NCBI GenBank assembly: GCA_005656395.1
Contig: SRSI01000010.1
Location: 2,356,001 to 2,420,000 of the forward strand
Direction of reading: 5' to 3'
DNA length: 64,000 nt
From: Strongyloides papillosus
Lineage: Eukaryota; Nematoda; Chromadorea; Rhabditida; Strongyloididae
Positions 23,601-37,200 of this stretch are shown here, piece after piece (position 1 is the stretch's first letter; the number at the start of each line of letters is the position of its first letter). The notes under the pieces were generated by a model that worked only from the letters and a program-made list of their open reading frames with translations, searched no databases and was not told the DNA's origin. A program made the position numbers and the translations under genes.

Positions 23601-25743
23601 GACATTTGATAAAATTAGATTGAATTTTAATATTTATATGATTATATGGATATTATTTATAAAAATCATAAACTCAACATATACATATCTCTAATTTTCT
23701 TTATTATATATCCAATAAAAAGTGTTGTAATAAAAGATAATTTGAAGAATGCTTTACTAAAATATTCTAGTTTTGTTTGATCTTTTTTATTATTAAAGAG
23801 AAGTCTTTAGATGATAATTGTGGTTAAATCTTAGCACCTAGATTGATTAATAGGTAGTAATTGAATGATCGTTTCCATTATGTTGAGTTGATTAATTAAT
23901 TCCATTGATCAAATAATGATAAATTTTTATGATAAATTTCTTGTTTCAATATTTGATTACAATTGTATATATAGTTGTAAAAGAAACATTACATAGAATA
24001 TTTTTTTAATTAGGGGATGAAATGAATAAAAAATGAAAGTTTTTTTTTAATAAAAAATTATTTGTTCTACTACATCACAGGAACATGATTTTCTGATTAT
24101 AAACAACATTTAATATAAATAAAATTATAAACTTTATCACGTATGCTTTTTAGTACATTTATTATTGGTTACGGGAAGAAGCAACAGAATGTGATAATTG
24201 TGATCCAATAATATACTCAAGAGTTGTAAGAATGTGCCGTTCTGATAGAGGTGGTCCAAGAAGATATGCAAATGAATGGACTTCCTTTGTTAAAGCAAGA
24301 CTTAATTGTTCCATTTCCGGAAGGTACCCATTCTATTTTGATCAAATAGAATCAATATCATTTGTAAAAGAAAGTAAAACAATTTATGCTACATTTACCT
24401 CATCATTAGCTGGTATTGCTCAATCAGCTGTTTGTGGTTATGATTTGACTATGATTGATAAAATATTTTCTACTTCACCTTTCATGGGACAATTGTTACA
24501 AGGAAATTTATGGAGATATAAAAAAGAGTTAAACATTAATTATAAACCAGGAAGTTGTATAAACAATTCAAAAAATTTATCAGATAATGAAGTTGCTTAT
24601 GCTAAAAGGAATACACTTGTTAAGGAAGTTATACCTAATAAATTTAAGACTGCTCAAGTTACAACAATGGGACATGGTGAAGATAGATATATGGCTGTGG
24701 CTGTTGAACACGGTAAAGAAGATATTTTATACGTTGGTACTGATAATGGTGTAATTAAAAAAATGATTGTAAAAAATAGTAACGAGGAAAATGTTATTGA
24801 AAATATTATGGAAATTAAAGTATCAACTAAACCAATAAAAGATCTTCTTATAGTTAAGGATTATCTTGTAATTTTAGAAGATGGAATTATCCAAAAAATT
24901 AACTTAGATTTTTGTTTAACACTCTCTATGTCGTGTTCTAAATGTCTAGATAAAAATCACATTAGTGGTTGTTTGTGGAATTCAAAAGAAAATGTTTGTT
25001 TTGATAAAAGTAATTTAAAAACCAATCAATCATCAATATTTACTGAAAAATCTTCATGTCCAGATTTTCTATTAACGACTACAGAAGAATCATTAACTAA
25101 CTTTATTCCTAGTACTTTACTAGATGTTCCTAAAGATAGAACTATGGAAAGTATCAAAGAAGAAAAAGAATATATTAAGAGAAGTGGATTCTTTTCTAAT
25201 GAATATTCTTTTATAATAATTATAATTTTTATTTCACTTCTTGTAATAATTGGATTTTTATTAGTTATTATCATTCTACGAAAACGTGATCCATCTGATG
25301 GTGATAAGAGTGAGAAAAGTTTATCAATAGCTACAAGTTCATTATCAAATGATTCTAGTAGAAATTCTGACTATATGAAAAGAAGTACATCAACTGGTGT
25401 TCATGATATAATAGATGCCTATGATACCAATCCATATGGAAAAGTCGTTAATATCCGTCCAATCATGACAGCTACTCCTTTTATTCCACCCCGATTAATT
25501 GATTCATCAATTCCAGATTCTATGACACCAAGACTATCTGCTAATAACGATGAGATAGCCCTCCAAATAGATGGACATTCAACATTATTACGTACCTCTA
25601 GATCTCAACATTATCCTATAATAGGAGATAATCATTCACAATACAATCAACCATATGTTACAAACTTAAATAAACTTCCTTCTTCAACAGATAATTCTTA
25701 TCACTCCTCAACTCTGAAAAGTGACAAATACTACAATATTTGA
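20676..25743 (+). CDS. Transmembrane semaphorin (class 1-like)
   Basis: Four exons (20676-20814, 22160-22594, 22774-22919, 24154-25743; phases 1, 1, 0) encode 769 aa. A signal peptide (about 1-28) precedes a sema domain (about 55-490) with diagnostic pieces: NYVVVGGRDKAYN, ECHNYIRVLSP, LICGTNSFKPKCR, SPHFVGSFMYGE, YYWLREEATEC and RVVRMCRSDRGGPR. A PSI domain (about 494-545, CSKCLDKNHISGCLW) follows, then a membrane helix (about 592-617), RKRD, and a Ser/Thr-rich tail of about 150 residues. Semaphorins signal through plexins in axon guidance and epidermal morphogenesis; smp-1 and smp-2 are the C. elegans class 1 genes, and I cannot choose between them. No Ig domain is visible between PSI and membrane. 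Introns 1 (1.3 kb) and 3 (1.2 kb) are far longer than the 40-60 bp typical here. Confidence 0.88.
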
Positions 25744-28244
25744 ATTTTTTCTTAATATTACCATTATTATTATGAAGAAAAAATTCAGAAGTATGAAGAA
25801 TTATGTGAACGGGTCATTAATTATACATGTACAAAGAGAAGATGCTTTTTTGTACATAAATCAAGGAAAATATATTACCACTACATTAGTGTTTCAGTTA
25901 ATAAGTATTAAAAATTATATTTTCAATTTTTATATATATAAAAAAATTATATATATCATTTATTTTTTTGTTATTAAAAAAGATATTTATTTTTGATAAT
26001 AAAACACTTATCATCTACCATTGAAAAATATTCAATTTCATGAAAAATGTTATTTGTTCATTTGAAGTCAATTTAAATTTTACATAAGTATAGACAATTT
26101 TGTTAAGAATATTTCAGTTAAATATCTTTTCAAGTATATCTTTTAAATGGTAATATGTTATCATAAATAGAATGAAATAGTTTTTAGACTAAATTTATTT
26201 AAGGGATGTTAATATGATGTACAAAATGTCTAATGAGTTGGAAAAAAATTGGCTTAAAATTAGTTGACCTTGTTAAGGAGATTTACTTAATTTTACTCAA
26301 GCAAATAAATAAAATTTTAACATTCTAACTATTTTTTGTATTTTTGTAAATTTTATTCGCTAAATAATTAATAAACAGGTGAAACAGTTTTTGCTTTGTT
26401 ATAAATTTACTATAACTTTTAGTGTTATTTTAGGTAAATTAAAAGTTAAAAAAAAAGAAAAGTTAAACATTAAAAGAATTTACTACCAAAATATTAAAAA
26501 TTACCGATATTTTAAAAAGTACAAGAATATACAAAAAGGATTATTATTTAAAGATTATATAATTCACTATTTACATCATTTTCTTTTAATCTATACTTAA
26601 GCTAAAAAAGATCTAAAGAAAGAACCGAAAAAAACAATGACATGAAAGTTTTGAAGAATCTACTTAATGAATATTAGTATACCATTATTATGTAAACAAT
26701 AAAAACTTTTATTCTAAATAAATTAATTATTTTTTGTTTCATAAGTTACTCCTTATTAAGATAGACACTTCAATAGGTAACAGGAAGTGTAATTATTAGC
26801 ATATTAAGAATCATCTACAAGTATAAGAGATACACTAAGTAAACAATATATGATAGATAAGGTAAAAAGGTGTAAAGTGGATTTGTTGATTTATGCTTCT
26901 GTAAGAAGATACCTACTTATTATTATGTTTAACAATATACAAAATCAGTTGAAACAATGAAATTACGAGTTAATTTATCTTTGTTTAATTACCAAAAATT
27001 GATCACGAGATAATGGGAAGTGATATTTATATTAGTTATTACTTTTGTTAACAGATTCAGTTTCCTTTTATTATCAATATTTTTTGCACATTTATTTTAA
27101 TTTACATTGTTATTTTATAGTTTATTTACAAGGAAATAATGTTAAATGAGATAAATAAAGTTTAAATTTAATCAAAGTAATAATATCCTCTTTATTCAAA
27201 TGGAGGGACATAATAATCACTTGAAAGTCAATTAAAATTATGATTTTTAAATGTTATGCTTAACAAGACAATTAGAGGCTTCTGACTATTTTATTCAACT
27301 ACAATAACCAATTACCTTCTGTAGGTCCTTCTTTCCACCCCAACACTTCCCTTGCATAACCGATAATCTATTAGTTATTTATTATTAATTACAAGTTCTT
27401 TTAAATTTAATCTTAACCTCAGTACTCAAGAAGCTTATCTCATTCCTAATCCTCATAAATGTTAATTGAAGATACATATTGCAATAATATATTTACAGAA
27501 TATTAAATCTTAACTTCCTTTAACTTCAACAATCACCCAAATTAGAAAGAAATTAAAATAATGACATTTATGGTAAATGTTTCTTAAGAACCTGATACTT
27601 CAAGAAGGTTTTCATAAATATTTTCATAACTTCCATATTTACTACTATACAACAACTTGACAAATGATAACACATATCATTTAAATGATTCTTAACATAA
27701 TAAATCCTCTTCAAAATCAATTTATTTTAACTAACAAAACAAAATTTCAAGAATAAAGTTAAAAATTTACATTTTTCTTAATATTTTCTATTAAATCTTT
27801 TTAATAGCTATATTACAGTATTCCTTATTCTTTTATAATATAATACTTTCTCTTACATCCTTCTTCTATCAATTTCCATATCTCATAACTGTTTAAATGA
27901 AATAGTCTTTGGAAAATAGATAAAAAAAATTTAGTTATAATTGCTTCTTTACCTATCATATATAATATCCACTTATGTTTATTATTTCTTTAACAAGCTA
28001 ACAACTTTTTGTATCCCTCCTCAATGAATACATTTTAATAATAATAATAATATTAGTATAACTCTCTCTATCTGACTTTTTAAACCTAATATATATTAGG
28101 GTGGAGTTAAATAAGATAAAAAGAGTTTAACTTTTATTAAAAGGTTATTATTCATTTAATTTTTGACACTTCCAATTGTAGTTTTTATTATTATTATTAA
28201 ATTTACAATATATTTATAATTTATATACATATATTTTTTAAAGA
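25744..28244. other. 2.5-kb A/T-rich intergenic region
   Basis: The open stretches 25721-25996 and 26379-26600 are low-complexity Ile/Lys/Tyr-rich and not gene-like. An (AAT)5-type tract occurs near 28036-28052. This is the likely regulatory region of the DM gene; no specific motif is defensible. Confidence 0.4.
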
Positions 28245-29651
28245 ATGGAAACTATTACCAACACTAAAGAAGAATTGATACTTTCAAATGGTATTTCACA
28301 AATTGATTTACAGAAGATTCTTAAATTGAGGCAAGAAAAAAATCAACGAACTCCTAAATGTGCTAGATGTAGAAATCACGGAGCTGTTTCTGTACTTAAA
28401 GGTAATTTTTTATATTGCTTTTTAATAATAAATTTTACAATACAAATCTACTTTAGCTCATAAAAGATTTTGTCCATATAAAGATTGTCAATGTGAAAAA
28501 TGCATGTTAATTGCTGATAGGCAAAGAATCATGGCTGCACAAGTTGCTTTGAGAAGACAACAAAGTCAGGAGGAACAAGAAGCACGGGAGTTGGGTGTTC
28601 TTCTTAGTTTAGCAAACTGTAACTTTTATTCATCTCATTAAAAATAATTTTTTTACTTCCTTTTAGCGAATGATCTTCTAAGACAAGTAAGAAAACGGTC
28701 ATCATCTCCAATATCATTAGAATCAGGTGGTGGAAAAGTAACTCGCCTTTTATCACCATCCTCATCACCAACACCATTATCAACAACAATCTCTACAACA
28801 CTTCAAAACGTAACTAATAACAATTGTAAGTAAATTATAACATCTTTAAATAATAACAATCACTAATGTGTCATCTAAAATTGCAACTTCCAATCACTTT
28901 TTTTTTTCTTCCCCTACCATGTCTCAAATTTCATAATAATTACATTCACTTATCATATCCATTAAATACTCTTTCCCTTTATCTTTATTATTTGCTTTTA
29001 TTTACACTTAATACTACAAACTTACTCTAACACCTGATGAGCAAATGAATAAATAAAAATATCATTTTAGCTTTTGACGTGAAAAGTATTTCAACTTCTG
29101 GGATCGGAAGAAAAGAGGATAAGAAACAATCTCCACATGATTACCTTCAAGGATCCTCTTCAAACAATACCTCACTTAATCAAACTTTTTCTACAGAAAT
29201 CTTAAGTAATGGATCATCCATAACTCCACCAATGGTAAATGGAGTTGGGGGAATGTTACAAAATAATCAAATACCTTTCTTTAATACTTCTCATAATATG
29301 ATTCACCAAGGAAATTTTAATTCATCGATCTATGGGAGGGCACCATTAATGGCAAGTAGTTTGTTCCCACCTGTTACACAAGCATTCCCTTTTATTAGAA
29401 ATTCATCCACAACTTTTCCTATGCAATTATCTCAAAATCAATCATTTCCGTGTTTTACCTCCAATCCACTATGGAATCCTTCGGGACAAGCAACAGGAAA
29501 TCAAAATTTTATGATCTCTCTCCTTTCCGGAAAACAGGGAATGGATAATTTAAAAGCAATGGGAAGTATTATGTCATTTGATAGAGAAAAATTGACTCAC
29601 GAGGAAAATGATGACGTAATTGTAAAAGAAGATAATGGTGATAAAAATTAA
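28245..29651 (+). CDS. DM-domain (doublesex/mab-3) transcription factor
   Basis: Exons 28245-28401, 28457-28618, 28667-28825 and 29071-29651, all junctions phase 1, give 352 aa. The DM zinc module spans about residues 36-85 ([19 protein letters not shown] | [16 protein letters not shown]), followed by the recognition-helix segment [19 protein letters not shown]. These hold the intertwined Cys/His zinc ligands for minor-groove binding. The tail ARELGVLLS is reminiscent of DMRTA-type proteins; the C-terminus is Ser/Asn/Gln-rich and disordered, and I see no DMA domain. DM factors control sexually dimorphic development and neuronal fate. The usual Gly of LKGHK is Ala, encoded across the first splice junction. 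Closest C. elegans relatives would be dmd genes, but orthology is uncertain. Confidence 0.9.
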
Positions 29652-32616
29652 TTTAAGACATTTTTTTCTCATTTATATAAGTATATAAATAACACTTGTA
29701 CAATCATATATATAGTATATAAAATTGAATCAATTTTATTATCCTGTATGATTTATATTTTTTATAAATTTTATCATATAAGTGATGTTTCAATTAAATA
29801 TTTATCAAAAATACACATCCATCCTGCTCACCCCTTTTATTTACAATAATACGTTTCTTTTATGATAAAAAGAAAAGTATCTTACTTAAAAATTTTTATC
29901 ACTTTACCTTAGATAAAAAATAAAAAAAAAACATATTCTTATATTACCCCTTAAAAATGTTTTTAACGTTTTATTATGTGCATAAAAAGGAAGTTCTCCC
30001 TTCTCTTATTTGTAGAATAACAAAAAAACAAAATATCAATTTTAAAGAAATCATTCAACATTTTTACTATTTAAAATTACTGTCCCAAATTGACTAACTA
30101 TTCACTCCAAACAATTTTGTTGTTAATGGGAAATATAATTTTTTAAAAATATTTTTAGAAATTTAATTTTCATGGTATATAAATGCCAAAAAAAGGGATC
30201 TTTAATTATCTTTTCTATAGTATGAATGTTGATTATCCCTGTGTATAAAATGTATTTAAAAATATCAAAATATAATAACACTTATTTTTTTACCAGTTCA
30301 GTAATCTCTATTCAATATTCTAATAATTTAACATATACTTTCGTAAAGACAAAACGCTTTATATTTGTTATTTAAAAGGACAATTAAAAAAAGCAAGTTT
30401 TTAAAAATATTAAATTATAAGATTAAAGATTGGTAAGATATTGTGTCATCACTGATGTATTATTCTTTTTTTTTCTTTGATAGTAAAATTATTAATATAT
30501 AAACATTTTTTGATATCATGATAAAGAATAGAAAAAGAAGTAAACATAAGATATATGTAGATGAAGAAACAAACTACGAGTGTGATAAGATTAAAAGTCT
30601 ATCTGTACTTGAAATTCGGTAAATTTCTATCTTACTTTTCCAAGTAATAATTTTATTCCATTTTTTGATAAACATACATGTATGTTAGTATGTTTGTCTA
30701 GGCCATAAAAAATTTGACAAATATTGATGTATATAAAGAAATAAAATAAAAAGTCAGAATGTACTGCATATTTGATATAATGAGAGATGAGTCCTTATCA
30801 CCTACGTGCCACAATATCATTACCACACCGGGATGTACCATTTTCCAATAAAAAAGGCGCGATAGGATTTGTTTATTTTGGTTATCGTACCCTCAAATAT
30901 GATGTGTATTAATTGCATAATATTTCATTCAATTTAACAAATCCCCACAATTTGTTAGCTATATATAATTCATTTTATTCCATAATATTTTATTCTATAA
31001 TAAATGGGAAAAAAATAAATTTCTGTTGATGACATCTATAATTCTCATGTATGTTTTTAACTCATTAGTTGGTGTAACATAGTACAAGTATCATTAGGAG
31101 ATACTACATATGGTATTTATGATAAAATTTTCATGTGACTTGTTAATATGATAAAATTTCATAATTTTTTATACTTATACATATATATTATTTATTGTTT
31201 GTTTATGGTAGAGATATTTACTCTACTAAACACTTCCAGTACATACAGTTATTTATTCTTTAGTACTTTTAATTCCTTCAAATTTTTCTTCATTCATGTT
31301 GTCTTTCTCTTTTTATTCATTCTTTACTTTTAACACTTCATTTTATATAAAAATTCTATTCAATATTTCACCATTTACTATTGAATTTCTAACGGTCAAA
31401 GGTCTATATAATATATATCATTGTTTCATTTATTGTTTTAAATAACAGTATTATCTTATCGTCAGTCATACTTTAATAATCTTCTAAAAGGACCCTATTA
31501 TTTCGACTAACGCTTATCTTATCGGAGTTCTATGAAATGTCTTTTAAACAATAATATAATTAACTATATATATCGATAATCTTAAACATCCCAAATATAT
31601 AAAAATGTTTATATATTAGTGTTAAAATTAATGATAGAGATATATGTATAATATCATCTACATTCAAAATTATCTTTTGTAGTCATTTTTGATGTTTACA
31701 TATTTCTCTAAAAATAATTTTAACAAGTAGTTTTAAATCATTATCTTTGTCATCGTATTAATTTTATTTTATATATCTACAATTGAAATAATTCATATTT
31801 CGCTTAAAAAACCAAGTATTTTACCGGTGAAACGTCATCATACTTGTTCAATTTTCCCCTAACATTTAAAATTTGATAGATAGGAGGGGACTTAAAAATT
31901 CCGATGGCGCATGACGCACTCAAAAATATTGGTAGTTGTGATTGTAAAAATTTCATATCACAAGAATACGCGGTATTTTATATTATTATATTTATTGTCT
32001 ATTAATCATATCATTCTTATAAATTGTCATAATAACTAGTTAAATATTCTTTAAACTTTATATTATATCTTTATCACATGTTGGTGTTTTGTTTAACTTT
32101 TTCTCCCTGTTTTTTTGCCCAGATATAATTTTTTTTCCAAGCTACATTATTGTTATTTTAAAATAAATACATATGTCTAATATATATTTAACTGAAGTGT
32201 CTTTTTTAAATATTTCTCCTATATTTAAAGCAATAAATTAACCCTTTTCTCTTTTTTATTCTTTCTAGAAAACTTTATAAGATCGAAATGAAATGCGTAT
32301 ATATAGAGTGAGAGAGAAAAATATTAACGTCTATCATATTTTTTTATCCATTATTCCCTTTACTTTTCTTATTCATTTTTAAATTTTCTATTTCCTCAAA
32401 TTTATCCAATGTATAATTTTTGTTTATATGTGACCTTATGTTATTTTAAATGATTTTTGTTTAACCTTTTAGTATGTTTTTATAATAATTTTTTTTTAAT
32501 AAAATATAATTTTTAATTTATTTAATTATTTTCTTTTTTTTATATTTTTATAGAGGTATATAGTAATATATAAATAGATTCTATAATCTATTATTTTTGT
32601 GAGAAATAGGCCTTTG
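29652..32616. other. 3-kb A/T-rich intergenic region, possibly with an upstream exon of the GPCPD1 gene
   Basis: No standalone gene is visible; 31148-31333 is a low-complexity Phe/Tyr-rich stretch. A perfect 16-bp palindrome lies at 30671-30686. A 34-codon open segment starting with ATG at 30518-30520 and ending at a GTAAAT donor is in phase with an acceptor at 32608-32609 and could be an alternative first exon of the next gene. Confidence 0.4.
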
Positions 32617-35029
32617 ATGTCTTTGGAAGGTTCTCCAACAGTACCAGGAAAGGTAAAGTTATACTTTACTGTCTCTGTCCCAGGTGGAACAAAATCTTAT
32701 GAAAAAGTGTTTGTAACTGGATCAGCAACAGATCTAGGGATATGGGATCCAAAGGGAGCACTAGAGTTAACAGCATGCGGTGAAAAGTAATTTTATTTTT
32801 ATTGTTAAATTTATTCTAATACAAATTTTCTCAAACACTTCTAGTAATGAGGTATGGAAGGGTACCATTGCAACAAGTTTGAAAAAAGTTGAATTTAGAT
32901 ATTTCATTGGTTATTATTTGGAAAGAAATTGTGATGATGATACTGAAGAGGAAAAGACTCTTATCATTAGCCAGTGGGAATCATTTTTTAAGCCTAGAGC
33001 TGTTATGTTACAGGTTGAATCTAATATGAGAAATGGAGTCTGCCGTGAGAAGGTCAATGATGAGTTTGGTTTTCATGCTGGTAGGAGTCGCATATCTCAT
33101 GGATGGCTTCATGATAAATACCATAATGAAATATTACTGAGAATTGGTGGGAATCCTTTGAAATTTTTTAAAGGAAATAAAGTTGTAGAGGATACGTTTA
33201 GAATTAAAGTTACTCCTTTAGATGTTAGATATAAAAGTTATGGTGAAGATTCTGATGATGATGTAGAGAATAGTCAGGATAACAGTGATAACAAAAGTTG
33301 TTCAGTACCAAGTTTTAGCGAAACGGATGTAGCACCACTATCAAAAGAGAATCCTATTTACAAAAGACAGCATGAGTATGGGGAAAAATTTAAAAAAGGG
33401 GTAGATTATTTCATGTTCCGTACGCAATCTGTCTCTGTTGAATATCTTGGTTTTTGTATAGAGATATTTGTTGAGAGAATAAATAAGGAATCAGGTTTAC
33501 TTTATTACTCAAAAAAATGTACTGCCTTTGCCTTTCCATCCTCATTACCCGATACATCTGGTAAAACGCAATTACCATTGATGAGTAAAAATGCTGAACC
33601 AATAGGAAAAATTGAAATTGACTACTTAGTTGTTAAGCCCCTTCAAGCAGAATCTTTAATACATAGTTTAACTATGGAAAAAACATTTATTAGGCATTGG
33701 AAAAAACGTAGTACTGTTGAGGTAGGACATCGTGGAATGGGGGATTCATATACTAAACATACAGCTGCCAGAGAAAATACCATTCATTCACTAAATTCAG
33801 CTGCTGAAAATGGTGCTGATATGGTTGAATTTGATGTTCAATTGACAAAAGACAAAAAGGCTGTAATATTCCACGATTTTCATGTTTTAGTTTCAGTTGC
33901 TAAAAAAAATGGTAGTAATATTAATACTGGTCCTGAACATTTAAAAGTAACCGATAGTATAAGTAGCATTAATAGTGACGACAGCAGAAAAAGTTCTTCT
34001 AATGATTCACAAAATTCAGTTTCAGAACAAGCAACAGATCTTTATGAACTAGCCGTTAAGGATCTTACCTTACAGCAATTAAAACTTTTACATTTAGATC
34101 ATGTTAAACATAAAAGTATAAATTGGGATAAAGATAGTAGGGTAACTTCGAATTCTAATGAGTGCCAAACAAGACATTCATTTCCTACATTAACGGAAGC
34201 ATTATTAATGGTTGACAAGGGTGTTGGTTTTAATATTGAAGTTAAATATCCAATTATACAAATAGATGGTGTTCATGAATGTTCAAATTATTTTGAAAGA
34301 AATGAATTTGTTGATGTTATATTAAGTGACGTTCTTGCATTTGCAGGTGATAGAAGAATCGTATTTTCAAGTTTCGACCCTGATACTTGTTTAATGATTT
34401 CATTGAAACAGAATAAATATCCAGTTCTTTTCTTATCTGTTGGTAATGATACCAAATATATGGTATATAAAGACGAGAGAACACATAGTTCTTTAAATGC
34501 TGTTCATTTTGTTGCTGGAACATCTTTACTTGGTGTTAACTTTCATAGTGAAGATGTTTTAAAGGATCAAAGTAGTATTGAAGCTGCTAAGAATTATGGA
34601 TTAGTAGTTTTCGTTTGGGGTGATGAATTGAATGATAAAAAGCATGTTGAATATTTCAAAAAAGTCTTAAAAGTAGATGGAATCATATATGATAGAATTG
34701 GTTTAGGTGAAACTAGGAGAAATATTTTTACTGTAGAAAAAGAAATGAGAAGAGCATTGTTTGATAGAATAGCAAATGCTAGAATGGACTCATCAGAAGA
34801 TACATCAAAGTGCGGTATTAAAAATCTACAAAAATTTTGTTCAATCACACTTGGAGATCCAATATATGATATAGATGAGTATAGAAATCATAGAAAACAA
34901 CGTGCCTGGTCTCCAGATACCTTTCAACATCAAAAAGAGCAAAGAGAGAAAGAATCAAAAGAATATAGGGGAAGTAACAGTATATCATATAGTAAAAGAA
35001 AATTATCTTGTTCAAAAGATATTAGTTAA
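32617..35029 (+). CDS. GPCPD1: Glycerophosphocholine phosphodiesterase (GPCPD1/GDE5-like, CBM20 + GDPD)
   Basis: Exons 32617-32786 and 32845-35029 (58-bp intron) encode 784 aa. An N-terminal CBM20 starch-binding domain (about 1-115) shows VPGGTKSYEKVFVTGSATDLGIW and a FRYFIGYYLE segment. The catalytic GDPD domain starts near residue 350 with VGHRGMG, then ARENTIHSL, VEFDVQLTKD and VIFHDFHV, which supply the His pair and acidic metal ligands, and later GFNIEVKYP, IVFSSFDPD and VFVWGD. The family hydrolyses glycerophosphocholine to glycerol-3-phosphate and choline in the cytosol. All signature residues appear intact. The start is the first ATG in frame; a plausible upstream exon exists about 2 kb away. 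It is convergent with the astacin-like gene, with 86 bp between the stop codons. Confidence 0.9.
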
Positions 35030-35115
35030 AAGAAAAAATATATCTGATATTTTTTACTATATACTCAAGATGTCACTTAGAATTTAATTTAATTATAAAT
35101 GTTATTTCACCTTTA

Positions 35116-36313
35116 TTAACATGTACCACAAGTCAAAGGACAGTAATCCATTGCATTTTGCCTTGTATGATCCATATTGCAGAGAGATCTTCTTGTTCCA
35201 TTAATAATATTGTATGAAACACAGAGTGTGTTAAATTTTTGTGCATCTATTGTATCAAAGCACTTCCTATCATCACAATTACAACATGATTTTTTACAAT
35301 ATTTCAACATTACTCCAGGTTTCTTCTCACAATCACCTTCCTGTGCCATTGTAGGACATTTCTATAAAAAATATTCATATAATTAAATATAATACAAAAC
35401 GGATGTTTTTTAAAAAAACATTGTAAAGATTTTTTATTATATCAAATACATGGAATTACCTCTAATTGATCTTCACAAGAACCTTCTTCAATTGTTCTAC
35501 ATCGATTGTCTTTCAAAAAATTACTTTTTCTGTTAATCTTTCTCATTGGTGTTCCTGGTTTGATAATTTTTCCAACTACTTCTTGTTTTTTGTCTTTACA
35601 TTTATATAAAGTATTTAATTTACGCAAGTCTCCGGGACTTAAAAATTTTCTTTGACCAATTTGATTAACATCAATACCTGGCACATTAATTTTGAATGAA
35701 CGTTTACTTCCGGGTTCTATTGAATATGCCATAACATCATAGTGCATTATTGAAAAAAAATCATATGGTCCAAGAAGGTCAACACTTTCTTGTGAACGTT
35801 TATGGAAATATGAGAGTTTATCTTTTCTTATGTTTTCTTCAAGTACCGTTATAAAATTATCTCTATCAAAACGTGTATGTTCATGGAAAAAGCCAATAGC
35901 ATGGAATAAGTAATGTAATATTGTACCTTTTGTTGAGGAACAATCATTGTTAAGTGATAATGTTTGTCCTTTATCAATCATTTCTCTTTGTAAACCGACA
36001 AATGACCAACATGTTTCGCCTTTTTTTAGGCGTATGAAATATTCGTCATCAGATGTTTTCGGTCTAAATGTTAGACAAGAATTTTCTTGAATTTCCCTTA
36101 CAGCATCAAGGAAATTTGTAACAAAGTCTGTATCTATAAAATAATGATCATATCAATAACAATAAATATTTATTATAACTTACCGAAATCGTTACTCATC
36201 TCATAAGGAATAACTCCATCAGGCCATATATGTCTTTCTTCATTATAATCAACAAAATATCCTTTTACAATAACAGCATTTAGTGAAATAAAATATAATG
36301 TATGCCATATCAT
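35116..36313 (-). CDS. Astacin-family protein with ShK-type C-terminus; catalytic Glu replaced
   Basis: Three exons (36313-36184, 36133-35460, 35361-35116) encode 349 aa. A hydrophobic signal-like N-terminus leads almost directly into the mature astacin start (HIWPDGVIPYEM), so the usual propeptide with its zinc-blocking segment is missing or minimal. The zinc motif HExxHxxGxxHE reads H117-Y-L-F-H121-A-I-G-F-F-H127-E. The three His are kept, but the catalytic Glu is Tyr118 (TAC at 35912-35910). The Met-turn SIMHYD is present. The C-terminus has cysteine-rich ShK-like modules (CEKKPGVMLKYCKKSCCNC and ...MDYCPLTCGTC). Astacins are secreted zinc proteases, expanded in parasitic nematodes for tissue migration. 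This one should bind zinc but not cleave, so I infer a secreted pseudoprotease. Confidence 0.85.
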
Positions 36314-37200
36314 AATTTGTAAATATTATTATTATTTTTTAAATGATTAAAATAAACTAAAATTATGAAGTAAAAATAAAACTTTCTCGTGTCATATTAA
36401 TACTCATTTATCTCTTATAACTGAATGTAAATAAAAACAGTTATCAAAAATTTGAGTTCAAGTACCAGTTATTCTTGAATATATTATTTTTTGAACTCTT
36501 CTTAAACTTTTGCTATGTAGTCATTTATTTTTAATTTTTAGAAAACTTTAAGTGGTTGTTAAGAATAACAAACTTTATTTTTAAGTATTCTTTGTTGAAA
36601 AGGTTATTTGCAGAAATGGTGTCTGTGAATATATTAAGCTTGTCTGTAAAGGTTATATTTATATTTAAAGTTTATCTTAAGTTAAATTAAATTCTATGTA
36701 ATATGTTTTTTCTTTATAAATAAAAAAATAGTTTCAATTTACCTTTGTATTTATGTTTTTTTGGTTAAAACGTTATTGAAAGAGATGTTTTTGAGAGAAT
36801 ATATGTAAATAAGTAGTAAAGTTTTTAACGACAACTTGTATATATTCATGACATGTACAAAATTAGAAAACAAATTATAGTGATATAGAATTTTAAACTA
36901 AAAATGTTTTTAAAGAAAAATTTAACTTTTTATTATTGCAGTAATCTATTTCGATGTAATAAATTACACTTTACTATATTAATTAACTCTAGTGAATTGT
37001 ATCCATAATATTTATATGAGCAAAAGAGAGAAAAAATACTAAACACCTATTCTTTATACTTTATTGATACTTATTTACATAAAAAAAATCAAATTTCAAA
37101 AAGATCAAAAATCCAAAATACATATTAAATATATACTTTACTTAAAATGTTAATAATTAATATAAACTGTGCTTCTTTTTCAACATTATACACTGGAAAA
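36314..37200. other. AT-rich intergenic region
   Basis: This 887-bp segment lies between the astacin-like gene start and the end of anillin B, both on the minus strand. I see no coding exon, RNA gene or distinctive motif. Confidence 0.4.

Noticed and set aside
25721..25996. 91-codon open frame overlapping the semaphorin 3' end
   Set aside because: Runs out of frame through the gene's end into A/T-rich UTR; a shadow.
26379..26600. 73-codon open frame between semaphorin and DM gene
   Set aside because: Lys/Ile/Tyr/Asn-rich, without an ATG start or splice support; composition explains it.
31148..31333. Phe/Tyr-rich open frame as a small membrane gene
   Set aside because: Homopolymer-like composition and no start context or splice partner; judged random.
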